This document shows, one piece after another, positions 8,967 through 18,512 of a stretch of DNA of 34,764 nucleotides; the stretch's first letter is position 1, and every line of letters starts with the position of its first letter. A program made the translations under genes and the position numbers. Under the pieces are notes generated by a model. That model saw only the letters and a list, made by a program, of their open reading frames with translations. It was not told the DNA's origin and did not search any database. Source of the DNA: Verrucomicrobiales bacterium (GTDB taxonomy: Bacteria > Verrucomicrobiota > Verrucomicrobiia > Limisphaerales > UBA9464); assembly GCA_027483345.1 (NCBI GenBank), contig JAIXUV010000004.1:1-34764 (forward strand). Direction: 5' to 3'.

Positions 8967-9704
8967 TCAGCGGGCGAAGTGGCGGAGGATCTTCGCCGGG
9001 AAATGCGGCATCGCCCGCAGGACCTCCTTCAACATCCGGGGCGACATCTGGGACGGCACCGTGGCGGTGACGTAGGCCCTCGGATGGACCAGGTCGGCAG
9101 GCCAGGGTCGGTCCGCGGCCACGGCCGCCGGGAACGCCCCGAGACGGGATTCGCGGACGAAGACGAACAGGTTCTGCACGTACCACCAGGCGACCCGTTC
9201 GTTGCCCCAGATCCGGTGGCGCAGGCAGTCCAGTGCCCGGAATCCGTTACGACGGAACCGCTCCTGCCAATAGCTCTGGAACTGCTCGTTCACATGGTGG
9301 GTGCCACCCTGCCCCGGGATCGCGGCGCTGAAGACCACCACATCGCCCAGACGGCACAGGTCCTCGACGAAGGAATCCGCACGGGACGGGTCGAGGTGTT
9401 CCGCCACCTCGAGGCAGTTGACCAGGTCGAACGTTCGGTCGAGCCGGAGCGGCTCCATCAGGTTGCGACGGAGGAACCGGTCCTGGGGAATCAGCAACTG
9501 GTCGGCCTGGACCACGTCGCCGTCGATCCCCAGCGCCTCGGTGCCGGCATCCGCGTAGGCGCGGGTCCAGGTGCCAGAACCGCAGCCGACGTCGACGACC
9601 GACTTCGCGGGAAAGAGACCGAGGACCAGGGGCACCACCTCGCGCGCCGAGGCGGACGAATCCTCCTTCAGGCCCTCGTAGTACCGGGTGGAATAGGCGC
9701 TCAT
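8967..9704 (-). CDS. Class I SAM-dependent methyltransferase
   Basis: MSAYSTRYYEGLKEDSSASAREVVPLVLGLFPAKSVVDVGCGSGTWTRAYADAGTEALGIDGD...FDLVNCLEVAEHL: SAM-binding motif and post-motifs. Confidence 0.88.
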   Translation of the reverse strand: MSAYSTRYYEGLKEDSSASAREVVPLVLGLFPAKSVVDVGCGSGTWTRAYADAGTEALGIDGDVVQADQLLIPQDRFLRRNLMEPLRLDRTFDLVNCLEVAEHLDPSRADSFVEDLCRLGDVVVFSAAIPGQGGTHHVNEQFQSYWQERFRRNGFRALDCLRHRIWGNERVAWWYVQNLFVFVRESRLGAFPAAVAADRPWPADLVHPRAYVTATVPSQMSPRMLKEVLRAMPHFPAKILRHFAR

Positions 9705-9810
9705 GGGTGGGTAGGTTAGGCAGGGAGCGGTTCCGGAAAAAGCAAACTCTCGGAACAAAAGCCTTGCGGGATTCCGTGAGCCTCCTAACGTCCCGCCCGC
9801 CTTTCGGCAC

Positions 9811-9885
<75 letters not shown>

Positions 9886-10033
9886 TCTTCCTTCAGGTCG
9901 GCTTTCCTTCCTCGATCCGCCGCTTCCGTTGCCGGCATTCCGTTGGGTTCCCTTCTGCTGCCACTGGATTCGTTCCGGGTGCGCCTCGCTCGCCCGCTTC
10001 CTCTAGCCAGCACAACCAGGCGAATGATGACGG

Positions 10034-11494
10034 ATGCGTCGTGCCCGCTTCGTCCACAACCCACCCGAGACGATCGGCGCTCCGGTTCGACTGCTGGAGG
10101 ACTGGCCGTTGCTGCGCCAACTGTGGGTGGAACCCCGCTTCCGCTGGTCCGCGGCGGCGACGATGCTGCTCGCGATCCTGCTCGGCCTGTCGATCCCGTC
10201 CTGGGGTACCCAGACCTTGCCTGATGGGTTGTCCCTGCCCCGCCCCAGCCTGCTCCACCGCGTCGAGTCCGGACTCCTTCGGAACCGGGCCGCCCGTCTC
10301 GAGGCCGCCGGCGACCCGCACGGGGCCGCCATCCTGTGGCGTTCCGCGCTCGCCTATGCTCCCGCGGATCCATCAAACCTCCGCGGCGCCGTCTCCAACC
10401 GGTTGTTGTGGCCGCCAGCTTCGCCCGTGGAGTCCGCGGAACTGCTCCACCGTTGCTTTGGGCTGCTCCGGATTTCCGGTGGCGATCGCGACGACCGGGC
10501 CCTTGTGCTGCGCGCGTTCCGCATGCTGGAGGCGGATGCCTTGGTGCTCCGGCTGGTGCAGCAATCACCCGTCCCGGGCCCAGCCGAACTCGAGGCGGGA
10601 TGCCTCGCGCTGCTGCGGCTCGGGGATGTCCGCTTCCGGGATCTCCGGAGGCGACTGGGCCCTGCCGTCCCGGGTTCCGAACTCGCCCTGATCGACCTGG
10701 CCGCGATCGCCGCCTGGGACGCCGAGGGGCCGGGCGTCGAGGCCTTGGTCCAACTCGAGGCGGCCGGTCGCCATCCCGCTCCCGACCGCGCCGGCTTTGC
10801 GCTCTCGCTGCTCCTGAAGGTCCATCGGATCCACCGGGACCCGGACCGCCATCGGACGGTCCTCGGGCAGCTCCAATCCCTGCGCCTCGATTCCCCGCGC
10901 CAACATGCCGAGGGATGGCGCCTCGCCGCGCAGGCGGGACGTCTCCGGGAAGCCCGGGAGGATGCCCGACGCTTCCACCGCCCCCCGGTCACGCTCGCCG
11001 ACCTGCTGACGGTGGCGGAAGGCTTGGAAAGCCTGGGCCTGGTGGAGGACGCGCTCCGTTGTCTGGAATCCCTCGGTGCCACACCGGATCCTTCGGGGGC
11101 GGTCGCGATCTGCAGGGCCCGCGCCCTGATCCGGCTCGGTCGTTCAACGGAACTGCAGCGCCTCGCACTGGGACTTCGCCAACCGGATTTCACCTCGTCT
11201 CTGGTTGCGGGACTTTCCGAGCTGCTCGAGGGCCTCGTCGAAGCCCGCGACGGTCGTACGGAGGCGGCCCACGTCCACCTGCGGGCCGCCATGGATTCAG
11301 GGATCGCGATGGAAGACACCGACCGCGAGGCGTTGTGCGCACTGCTTTCCCTCGAAGGTTCACGGCCGGCACGGACGCTCCTGCGGGAAATGGTCCCGGA
11401 CCCGGGGCGCGACAAGGGCCACCGCCGACTCGTCGAGTGCCTCGCCTCGGGCGATGGAGCTCCTGTGGAATCGCTAGGCGAGAATCGAAACTGA
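10034..11494 (+). CDS. TPR-like membrane-anchored hypothetical protein
   Basis: 486 aa, one N-terminal TM (WSAAATMLLAILLGLSIPSW), then Leu/Ala-rich helical repeats. No family recognised with confidence. Confidence 0.7.
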   Translation: MRRARFVHNPPETIGAPVRLLEDWPLLRQLWVEPRFRWSAAATMLLAILLGLSIPSWGTQTLPDGLSLPRPSLLHRVESGLLRNRAARLEAAGDPHGAAILWRSALAYAPADPSNLRGAVSNRLLWPPASPVESAELLHRCFGLLRISGGDRDDRALVLRAFRMLEADALVLRLVQQSPVPGPAELEAGCLALLRLGDVRFRDLRRRLGPAVPGSELALIDLAAIAAWDAEGPGVEALVQLEAAGRHPAPDRAGFALSLLLKVHRIHRDPDRHRTVLGQLQSLRLDSPRQHAEGWRLAAQAGRLREAREDARRFHRPPVTLADLLTVAEGLESLGLVEDALRCLESLGATPDPSGAVAICRARALIRLGRSTELQRLALGLRQPDFTSSLVAGLSELLEGLVEARDGRTEAAHVHLRAAMDSGIAMEDTDREALCALLSLEGSRPARTLLREMVPDPGRDKGHRRLVECLASGDGAPVESLGENRN

Positions 11495-11524
11495 CTCCCT
11501 GCCGCGGTCGGGTATCCTGCGTGC

Positions 11525-11974
11525 ATGCCTGAGGTGATCACCCGGTTCCTCCAGCGATGGGCCGTGACCACGGTGGCCGTGCTGGTCGCAGACTGGCTTC
11601 TCGACGGGATCCACCATCGGACCCTGGGATCCCTGCTCGCGGCTTCCGCGCTGCTGGGGTTCCTGAACGCATTCGTCCGCCCGCTGCTGCTGATGGTCTC
11701 GCTGCCGCTGCTGCTCTGGTCGCTGGGACTCTTCGTCCTCGTGATCAACGCGCTGCTCCTGCTGCTCGTGGGCGGCGTGCTCCAGCCCGGCTTCACGGTC
11801 GATGGATTCGGTTCCGCCTTCCTCGGCGGTATGGTGGTGAGCCTGGTTTCCCTGATCGTGAACGCCTTCCTCGGGTCCGGTCCGGCGGTCAAGGTCAGCC
11901 GCGGCCCGTCCCGTCGTGGTGGCCGCGGGTCCAGGACCCCGAACGACGGCGGCGGCCCGATCATCGACGTCTGA
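11525..11974 (+). CDS. Phage_holin_4_2 (YvlD-like) family integral membrane protein
   Basis: MPEVITRFLQRWAVTTVAVLVADWLLDGIHHRTLGSLLAASALLGFLNAFVRPLLLMVSLPLLLWSLGLFVLVINALLLLLVGGVL: four TM pattern with the LNAFVRPLL and LVINALLLLL motifs of this family. Confidence 0.82.
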   Translation: MPEVITRFLQRWAVTTVAVLVADWLLDGIHHRTLGSLLAASALLGFLNAFVRPLLLMVSLPLLLWSLGLFVLVINALLLLLVGGVLQPGFTVDGFGSAFLGGMVVSLVSLIVNAFLGSGPAVKVSRGPSRRGGRGSRTPNDGGGPIIDV

Positions 11975-11980
11975 TCCGCC

Positions 11981-13174
11981 GTGCCGCGCCCCACCGCCAA
12001 GAAGAAGGGACCCGTCCGGGGCCGCAAACGGGGGTTTCCCTGGATCCGGGCATCGCTGGCCGTGGTCCTTTTGGCCGGACTTGCCGGACTGTGGTGGTCG
12101 CGCGGGCGGATTGGACTTGCTGGTGCCGTCGGCTCCTCCGTCGGAAGTCGCGCCAACGCGGTTCCCGGCAGGACGATGAACCCGGGTGGCACCCCACTTC
12201 CGACCGGATCCCAGGTGGGCCCACCGGACCCGAAGGAGACGAGGCCGTCTTCAATGGTTCGAGTGGCCACCAACCGACTGCAGCGGATTCCGACGGTCGA
12301 CCCGACCGAGCACTTCGAACCGCGCAGCGTCACCAACCTGCTCGAGGCCCAGATCGTCCTCGCCGGCCTCGGCATCTCGGCGGGGCCGATGGACGGAAAC
12401 GGCGGTGCGCAGTCGGCGGCGGCGCTGCGGGCCTACCAGATGCAGCATGGCCTGGAGCAGACCGGCTGGCTGGACCGTCCGACCCGGGAGGCGCTACGGC
12501 TGACGGCGCGGCCGTGGACGACGTTCACGGTCACCTCCGAGGATCTCGCCCGGTTGGCGCCGATCCCTTCCACGTGGCTGGGAAAGTCGCAGACGCCCGC
12601 ATTGGACCATGAATCCCTGTTGGAACTCGTCGCCGAGCGCACCCAGTCGCATCCGGCGCTGGTGCGGCGGCTGAACCCGGACTTCGACTGGGAAAAGGCC
12701 CGGCCTGGGGACGTGCTGAAGGTCGCCAACCCGCAGCCGGTGTCGGCACGACGTCCGGCGCTGGTGCGCGTGAGCCTCTCCGGTCGTCACCTCCGGGCCT
12801 TCGACGCCTCCGGGAACCTCCTTGCGCACTTCCCCTGCAGCATCGCGCGCAAGGTCGACAAGCGGCCGGTCGGCGACCTGCACGTGGTGGTCGCGGTCGC
12901 CGACCCGGACTACACCTTCGATCCGGAAGTGTTTCCGGAGTCCGCGGAAGCCCGGTCTTTGGGACGGAAGCTGCGCCTGCCGCCGGGACCGAACAATCCG
13001 GTGGGAACCGCTTGGATCGGCTTGGACCGTCCGGGTTACGGCATCCACGGCACCCCGAAGCCGGAGGATGTCGGTCGCACCGAGAGCCATGGCTGTTTCC
13101 GGCTCGCGAACTGGAACGCCGACCTGCTCCGCCGCATGGCCTGGGTGGGACTGCCAATCCGGGTGGAACCATGA
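11981..13174 (+). CDS. L,D-transpeptidase (YkuD) with peptidoglycan-binding domain
   Basis: PG-binding-like segment (LLEAQIVLAGLGISAGPMDGNGGAQSAAALRAYQMQHGLEQTGWLD) and YkuD catalytic motif GYGIHGT...ESHGCFRLANWNADLL. Confidence 0.88.
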   Translation: MPRPTAKKKGPVRGRKRGFPWIRASLAVVLLAGLAGLWWSRGRIGLAGAVGSSVGSRANAVPGRTMNPGGTPLPTGSQVGPPDPKETRPSSMVRVATNRLQRIPTVDPTEHFEPRSVTNLLEAQIVLAGLGISAGPMDGNGGAQSAAALRAYQMQHGLEQTGWLDRPTREALRLTARPWTTFTVTSEDLARLAPIPSTWLGKSQTPALDHESLLELVAERTQSHPALVRRLNPDFDWEKARPGDVLKVANPQPVSARRPALVRVSLSGRHLRAFDASGNLLAHFPCSIARKVDKRPVGDLHVVVAVADPDYTFDPEVFPESAEARSLGRKLRLPPGPNNPVGTAWIGLDRPGYGIHGTPKPEDVGRTESHGCFRLANWNADLLRRMAWVGLPIRVEP

Positions 13175-13267
13175 GGCGAGGCATCGCATCCCTTGGGAAG
13201 GACAGCGGATCGGCCTTTCCATCGGGGCGCGGTTGCCGAGGGCGGCCGGACGGCGTAGGGAACGGTC

Positions 13268-13696
13268 GTGCAGCAACCCTGGCAACCGCTCGTCCTCACC
13301 GTCGTGGCCAAGGCCGCCTACCATCTGGCCCAGAAAGGCGTTCCGGCCGCGGTGAATCCGTTCTCCGCGCTCTCGGCGACCTACGCGGTGGCGCTCGTCT
13401 GTTCTCTGGCCGCACTCGCGTTCACCGGGGGCATCCGCGGAATCCCGGCCGAGTTGCGGACGGTGACCTGGATCAGCGCGCTGCTGGGCGTGGCCATCGT
13501 GGTGTTGGAGTTCGGCGGGCTGATGGCTTACCGGAAGGGATGGAACCTCAGCACCTTCGGCCTGGTCTTCAACGCCCTCACCGCCGTGGTCCTGTTGCCG
13601 GTCGGGATACTGGTGTTCCGGGAACGGCTCTCACCTTCGAACTGGGCGGGCGTTGCGCTATGTCTCGCGGGCCTGGGCTTGCTGGCGCGCCGTTGA
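13268..13696 (+). CDS. Half-size EamA/DMT-type transporter (about 4 TM)
   Basis: 142 aa, GTG start; EamA-like C-terminal hallmark LPVGILVFRERLSPSNWAGVALCLAGLGLLARR. Confidence 0.75.
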   Translation: MQQPWQPLVLTVVAKAAYHLAQKGVPAAVNPFSALSATYAVALVCSLAALAFTGGIRGIPAELRTVTWISALLGVAIVVLEFGGLMAYRKGWNLSTFGLVFNALTAVVLLPVGILVFRERLSPSNWAGVALCLAGLGLLARR

Positions 13697-13703
13697 TCCG
13701 ACC

Positions 13704-14807
13704 ATGACTCCCATTCCGAACCCACCGCACGAGGAGGCCGATCCGAAGGGCCTGGGACTTCTCGCCGAGCGCGTGGAGACGATCCCGGCACGGCTGGCTG
13801 CACTCGGCGCCGAGCCGGCCTTCAGCCTTGGTATCCGACGTCGTCCAGGACGGGTGGTAGCGACCGGAATTGGAAGTTCGGAAGCCCATGCCCGGCATCT
13901 GGTGGGACTGCTGAACCAGTACACGCCGGTTCCGGCGGAATACCTTCCGATCGGGGCTTTCGGTTCCGCGGCGGCACTGGATCACCCCGACCGGACGCTG
14001 GTGGTCTTCAGCCAAGGCCTTTCGTCGAATGCCCGGATGGCGCTGTCGCGACGCCATCGGTTCGCGGGGCGCGTCCTGTTCACCGCCTCGACCACCGCTG
14101 GACTTCGGGCCGGAGGCAAGGCGGACCGCGCGGAGGTCCTGGAACGCCTGATCGCTGAGGGCACCGAGTTGGTCCCGTTCCCGCTGGAGGACGAGTACAC
14201 GATCCTGATCCGCGTAATCGGGCCGGCCGCGGGCTTCCTGGCGGCGCGACTTTGGGCGGGGTCGGTCGAGGGCGGCCTACTCGAACCGGATCCGCGCCGC
14301 GTCGCCCAAGAAGCGACGAGGGCATATCTCACGGGGATGGAAGCCGGCCGGCGGCTGGCGGACCGAGTGCCCGGCGAAGGTTTCCCGTCGGGGGCGGTCA
14401 TGCCCATGTCGCCGAGCCTCCTCGACCGTGGCCAGAATCTCTCCTGCAAGTTCGTGGAAGGTTTCTACCAGCCGGCTCCCGCGATGATGGATCTCCTCCA
14501 GTTCGCCCACGGCCCCTTCCAGCAGCTGGTTTCGCGACCCCGACCGGTCTGGGTGCTGCACCGTGAGGACGCCGTGGAACGGGATCTTCTCGGACGAATC
14601 CAGCAGATGTGCTCCGAAGTGGGCCTTCCATTGCTGCACGCCGATACCGGGCTCATGGCCACGGACGACCTGCTGCCGATCGAAGCCGAGGGACTGTTGA
14701 ACGCGGTGCTACTGCGGTTGGCGGAAGGACTCGGGATCGACCAGGTCCGATGGCCCGGGAAGGGGCAGGACGGCCCGTTGTACCACTACACCGGGCCGGT
14801 GGAGTGA
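13704..14807 (+). CDS. SIS-domain (sugar isomerase-like) protein
   Basis: RRPGRVVATGIGSSEAHARHLVGLLNQY and TLVVFSQGLSSNARMALSRR resemble the two SIS phosphosugar-binding motifs; start at ATG 13704 inside the longer ORF. Confidence 0.7.
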   Translation: MTPIPNPPHEEADPKGLGLLAERVETIPARLAALGAEPAFSLGIRRRPGRVVATGIGSSEAHARHLVGLLNQYTPVPAEYLPIGAFGSAAALDHPDRTLVVFSQGLSSNARMALSRRHRFAGRVLFTASTTAGLRAGGKADRAEVLERLIAEGTELVPFPLEDEYTILIRVIGPAAGFLAARLWAGSVEGGLLEPDPRRVAQEATRAYLTGMEAGRRLADRVPGEGFPSGAVMPMSPSLLDRGQNLSCKFVEGFYQPAPAMMDLLQFAHGPFQQLVSRPRPVWVLHREDAVERDLLGRIQQMCSEVGLPLLHADTGLMATDDLLPIEAEGLLNAVLLRLAEGLGIDQVRWPGKGQDGPLYHYTGPVE

Positions 14808-14823
14808 GCTCCGTCGGGGCGAT

Positions 14824-15261
14824 TCAGGCCGACCGACCTGGAATTCCTTCCCGCACCTCGCGCACCGCCATCAACGATGCGGCGAAGTAGAGGAAGAGCT
14901 GGAAGGCGCCGGCGAAGTCCTTCGTCAGCCACTTGCCGAAGCCGAGGATTACGAAGACGAAGAGGCTGAGCACCGCGGTCGCGAGCAGGCAGTCGGGAGA
15001 GCGGCGGCCGAGGAACTCCAGGCGGACAAGGGCTCCCAAGGCGAGGATCGCGCCGAGGACTTCAAGGACGGCGATGCCCCAGTAGGCGGCGCGGGTACCG
15101 GGAAACCGGCCAAGCACGGTCTTGCCGAACACCTCCTCGAACCATCCGGGGTAGCCATCCACGAATTTCCCGAAGCCAGCGAAGCCCCAGACCATCAGGA
15201 AGAGCAGATTGATCGCGAGCAGCACGGGGAGTCGGGACCAGTCGGAAGCGGGTTTGGCCAT
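14824..15261 (-). CDS. DoxX-like/MauE-like small membrane protein
   Basis: MAKPASDWSRLPVLLAINLLFLMVWGFAGFGKFVDGYPGWFEEVFGKTVL...: four-TM DoxX-like pattern. The 442 aa ORF extension upstream is antisense to psd. Confidence 0.7.
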   Translation of the reverse strand: MAKPASDWSRLPVLLAINLLFLMVWGFAGFGKFVDGYPGWFEEVFGKTVLGRFPGTRAAYWGIAVLEVLGAILALGALVRLEFLGRRSPDCLLATAVLSLFVFVILGFGKWLTKDFAGAFQLFLYFAASLMAVREVREGIPGRSA

Positions 15262-15402
15262 GTTGGTTTGGGCTTGGGTCGAAGCCTTGGCTGTTCTCGG
15301 ACCGATCGAGGGCGTCGTCAACGGCGGCGCCGCCGGATCCAACGAATGTCGCCGAGGAAAGCACGCTTCCCCCGACGTCTCCCCGACCCTAGTGTCTTGG
15401 GC

Positions 15403-16098
15403 ATGAAACATCAGGGGAAGGCGTGGTCCGCCTTCTTGGGAATCTTCTGGCGCGGCGTTGCCGTGGCCGCGGTGTTGGCCGCGGTGCTGTGGGTGGTCGG
15501 TATGGTCTCCGGCAGGGGATTGTCCACCCCGGGCCTTTCCACCGTGGCCTTCCTGCTGGTCGCCTTCACGGCCTTCTCCGCCTACTTCTTCCGCGATCCC
15601 GAGGCGAAGGTTCCTTCCGGCGCAGGACTGGTCGTCGCTCCGGGACACGGCAAGGTGGACGTCATCGACGAGGTCGAGGAACCCCAGTTCATCGGCGGCC
15701 GGGCCAAACGGGTGTCGATCTTCCTCTCGGTCTTCGACGTCCACGTGCAGCAGGCTCCGGTGGCCGGCAAGGTCGCCTACCTGAAGCACAACCCCGGGCA
15801 GTTCCTGAACGCCCTGAAGCTGGAGTCCGCCGCGCTCAACGAGAACGTCGTCATCGGCTTCGAGCCGACCGATCCCGCCGGCGGACGTGTGGCGATCAAG
15901 CTGATCACCGGCCTGATCGCTCGGCGGATCATCCCGTGGGCGCGCGTCGGGGACGTGGTGGCCAAGGGCGAACGGATCTCGCTGATCCAATTCGGATCCC
16001 GGGTGGACATCTACCTGCCGACGACCTCGACGGTCGCCGTGAAACTGGGTGACCGGGTCGTGGGTGGTGAAACCGTGGTGGCGCGCACCGCTGCATGA
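15403..16098 (+). CDS. psd: Phosphatidylserine decarboxylase (small type)
   Basis: TAFSAYFFRDPEAKVPSGAGLVVAPGHGKVDVI, VHVQQAPVAGKVAYLKHNPGQFLNA, autocleavage region LIQFGSRVDIYLP. Confidence 0.92.
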   Translation: MKHQGKAWSAFLGIFWRGVAVAAVLAAVLWVVGMVSGRGLSTPGLSTVAFLLVAFTAFSAYFFRDPEAKVPSGAGLVVAPGHGKVDVIDEVEEPQFIGGRAKRVSIFLSVFDVHVQQAPVAGKVAYLKHNPGQFLNALKLESAALNENVVIGFEPTDPAGGRVAIKLITGLIARRIIPWARVGDVVAKGERISLIQFGSRVDIYLPTTSTVAVKLGDRVVGGETVVARTAA

Positions 16099-16955
16099 AG
16101 ACCGGACCAACGGAACCCAGTCCTTCGTCTCCCGAGGAGGAGGTGGATCCACGGCGGCTCAAGATCTACCTCCTGCCGAACCTGTTCACTGCCGGCAACC
16201 TGTTCTGCGGATTCCTGGCGTTGACCAAGATCGTGGAGGCCGACCTCTCCGTCGGATACCAGGACATCAAGCTGGCGCTCCTCTACATCCTCGTCGCCTG
16301 CATCCTCGACCTGCTCGATGGCCGCGTGGCCCGGATGGGCGGCTATGAGAGCCCGTTCGGCAGGGAGTTCGACTCCCTGGCGGACATCGTCAGCTTCGGC
16401 GTCGCACCGGCGTTCCTCGTACACCGGGTCGTCCTCGCAGACGTTTTCGTGAACCACAAGGAGGTGGGATGGTTCATCGCGGCGCTGTTCGTCATCTGCG
16501 GGGCCTTCCGGTTGGCCCGGTTCAACTGCCTCGCCGCGATGTCCGGGTCGGGAGGCGGGAAGTATTTCACCGGATTCCCGATCCCGATGGCCGCCGGCAT
16601 GGTGGCGTCGCTGACGCTGTTCCTGATCTGGTGGGACGAGAAGAACTTCCGTGGAGGCTACTGGCGGTATGCGTTGCCGGCGATCCTGATGTTGCTGGCC
16701 GCGATGATGGTCAGCGAGGTCCGGTATCCGACCTTCAAGAAGATCGACTGGCGGACCCAGAAGCCGTTCGTGAAGACGGTGGCGATCGTGTTGTTCGCGG
16801 GACTGATGTTCCTTCTGTGGCAGAAGCTGCTGCCCATCGTGGCCCCGCTGGTGTTCACCGCCTACCTGGTCTACGGGTTCGTCCGTCCCTATATCTCCCG
16901 CAAGATGCAGCAGGAGATCGAGCACGACGACGACGACGAGGGCTCCGTCTCGTGA
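16095..16955 (+). CDS. pssA: CDP-diacylglycerol--serine O-phosphatidyltransferase
   Basis: YLLPNLFTAGNLFCGFLA; CDP-alcohol motif DLLDGRVARMGGYESPFGREFDSLADIVSFG; ATGA overlap with psd. Confidence 0.94.
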   Translation: MKTGPTEPSPSSPEEEVDPRRLKIYLLPNLFTAGNLFCGFLALTKIVEADLSVGYQDIKLALLYILVACILDLLDGRVARMGGYESPFGREFDSLADIVSFGVAPAFLVHRVVLADVFVNHKEVGWFIAALFVICGAFRLARFNCLAAMSGSGGGKYFTGFPIPMAAGMVASLTLFLIWWDEKNFRGGYWRYALPAILMLLAAMMVSEVRYPTFKKIDWRTQKPFVKTVAIVLFAGLMFLLWQKLLPIVAPLVFTAYLVYGFVRPYISRKMQQEIEHDDDDEGSVS

Positions 16956-16980
16956 GCAGTCCGGTTGTGGGGAGAGTCGG

Positions 16981-17649
16981 ATGACCGAGAACTGGCCCCA
17001 TGTCACGGCGGTGATGCTCGGCATCGTGGCCGGCTTCGTGGCGAGCATGCCGGGCGGGCCGGTCAATGCCACGATCCTCGGGGAGTCCGCCGCCAAGGGG
17101 ATTCGCTGGGCGATCTTCGTGGGACTGGGCGCCGTCCTGATGGAAGCCGTCTATTGCGCTGTCGCCTTTGCCGGATTTTCCCAACTCTTCGAGTCGCGAC
17201 TGGTCCGGGCGACGATGGAGCTGGCCAGCTTCATCCTCATGCTGTGGCTGGGCATCCGTTACCTGCGTGGCGTTCCCATCCCCGGGGAGAACCGCGGGCT
17301 GGCCTTGGTTGAGCACCGATTCCATCCGCATACCGCCTTCTGGACCGGATTCCTGCGGGTGCTGGGAAACCCGGGGATCCTGCTGTTGTGGATCACGGTC
17401 ACCGCGACGTTCACCGCACGGGAATGGCTGCACGGCGATTGGCCAAGCCGCTGGCTTTTCGTGGCGGGCGTCGCGGCCGGGGCGTTCCTCTGGTTCCTGA
17501 CGTTGGCCTGGGGCGTCACGCGGGGCCACGGTCGCGTTTCTCCCAAGACCTTGCGGCGTCTTTCCCAAGGCAGCGGCATCCTGCTGCTTGGGGTCGCGGT
17601 GGCGGTGGGAGTGAGGCTGGTGCGCCTCATGGCGGAACGTTCGCCATGA
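16981..17649 (+). CDS. LysE/RhtB family translocator
   Basis: MLGIVAGFVASMPGGPVNATILGESAAKGIRWAIFVGLGAVLMEAVYCAVAFAGF...MLWLGIRYLRG. Confidence 0.82.
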   Translation: MTENWPHVTAVMLGIVAGFVASMPGGPVNATILGESAAKGIRWAIFVGLGAVLMEAVYCAVAFAGFSQLFESRLVRATMELASFILMLWLGIRYLRGVPIPGENRGLALVEHRFHPHTAFWTGFLRVLGNPGILLLWITVTATFTAREWLHGDWPSRWLFVAGVAAGAFLWFLTLAWGVTRGHGRVSPKTLRRLSQGSGILLLGVAVAVGVRLVRLMAERSP

Positions 17650-17691
17650 ACCCCTTGGAGTGACGGGAACCGGGGGAACCGGGAAAACGGA

Positions 17692-17729
17692 AAGGCGCCG
17701 GCCGGGTGGGAAATCCCGGACGACGCCTT
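17692..17729. terminator. Hairpin between convergent genes
   Basis: aaggcg...ccggg/cccgg...cgcctt inverted repeat between lysE-like (+) and the coiled-coil gene (-). Confidence 0.55.
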
Positions 17730-17763
17730 GTGAAGAGGCCGCGGCCTGAAGGCGGGCGGGGGG

Positions 17764-18348
17764 CTACTTCTTCTCCGCCTGCTGGGCGTTCAAGGCCTGC
17801 TGGAGCTTCTCGGCCTGTTCGAACAGCTTGTTGTAGCGGGCGTTGAGGTCCTCGCAGTCGGTGGCGAGCTTCTTGTACTTCTCGACGGTGTCCTTCTGGA
17901 CGTTGACCACGTTGAGATAGGCCTCGTTGAGCTTCTTCATGCTCTCGTTCTGGGCCTTGATGTCGGTGGCCATCTTTTCGTAGGCGACCTTGTAGGCGTC
18001 GCCCTGCTTGGTGGCCCGTTCCAGCTTGAGGTTCGCCTCGGCGAGGTCGCGCTTGGAGCGGCTCAACTCGACCTTGTTGGTCTTGTCCTGCTCGGTGAGG
18101 CGCTCCTTGAGCTGTTCCACCCGCTTGAGCTCCTCCTCGACGCGTTTGCCGGTGACCTCGATCTCGTGCTTCTGCTCGTTCATCGCCTGCATCTGCTTGC
18201 CACGTTCAGCCAACTGCTGGCGGAGATCGGCGTCGCGATACCACTGGTAGGCCACCAGGCCGCAGAGGCCAAGCGCGAGCACGATCAGGAGTGAAACGCC
18301 GGCGGAGGCGGCTTGGGAGCGTCGGGAAGAGGCGACGTGGGAATGCAT
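17764..18348 (-). CDS. Membrane-anchored coiled-coil hypothetical protein
   Basis: One N-terminal TM (AGVSLLIVLALGLCGLVAYQWY) then a long Glu/Lys/Gln-rich coiled coil; start MHSHVASS at 18348 (longer start possible). Confidence 0.75.
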   Translation of the reverse strand: MHSHVASSRRSQAASAGVSLLIVLALGLCGLVAYQWYRDADLRQQLAERGKQMQAMNEQKHEIEVTGKRVEEELKRVEQLKERLTEQDKTNKVELSRSKRDLAEANLKLERATKQGDAYKVAYEKMATDIKAQNESMKKLNEAYLNVVNVQKDTVEKYKKLATDCEDLNARYNKLFEQAEKLQQALNAQQAEKK

Positions 18349-18461
18349 GATTCTTGTGAGGTTCGGTCGGATCGTCCTGCTGGGTCGGACAGGACAAACC
18401 GCGGAGAACAGGGTGTGGAGGAGAGGTGAGTTTGTCAAAGGCCGGACAATCCAGAAACGAA

Positions 18462-18492
18462 AACGCGCCGACCGGAAAACCGGTGGCGCGTT
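18462..18492 (-). terminator. Rho-independent terminator downstream of rplK
   Basis: aacgcgcc-ga-ccgg-aaaa-ccgg-t-ggcgcgtt; on the minus strand followed by TTCGTTT. Confidence 0.7.
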
Positions 18493-18512
18493 GGAAGGGA
18501 CCGTGTGGCGGA

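Noticed and set aside
11525-11974. Possible prophage holin
   Set aside because: The Phage_holin_4_2 family is mostly chromosomal YvlD-like membrane proteins; no other phage gene is nearby.
10354-12375. 673 aa minus-strand ORF antisense to the TPR-like, holin-like and LDT genes
   Set aside because: Ser/Arg/Pro-rich and spans three opposite-strand genes plus their intergenic gaps; shadow ORF.
15980-16025. psd FGSR instead of LGST at the autocleavage site, considered as an inactive enzyme
   Set aside because: FGSR is normal for the small Psd type, and the gene sits in a standard psd-pssA pair.
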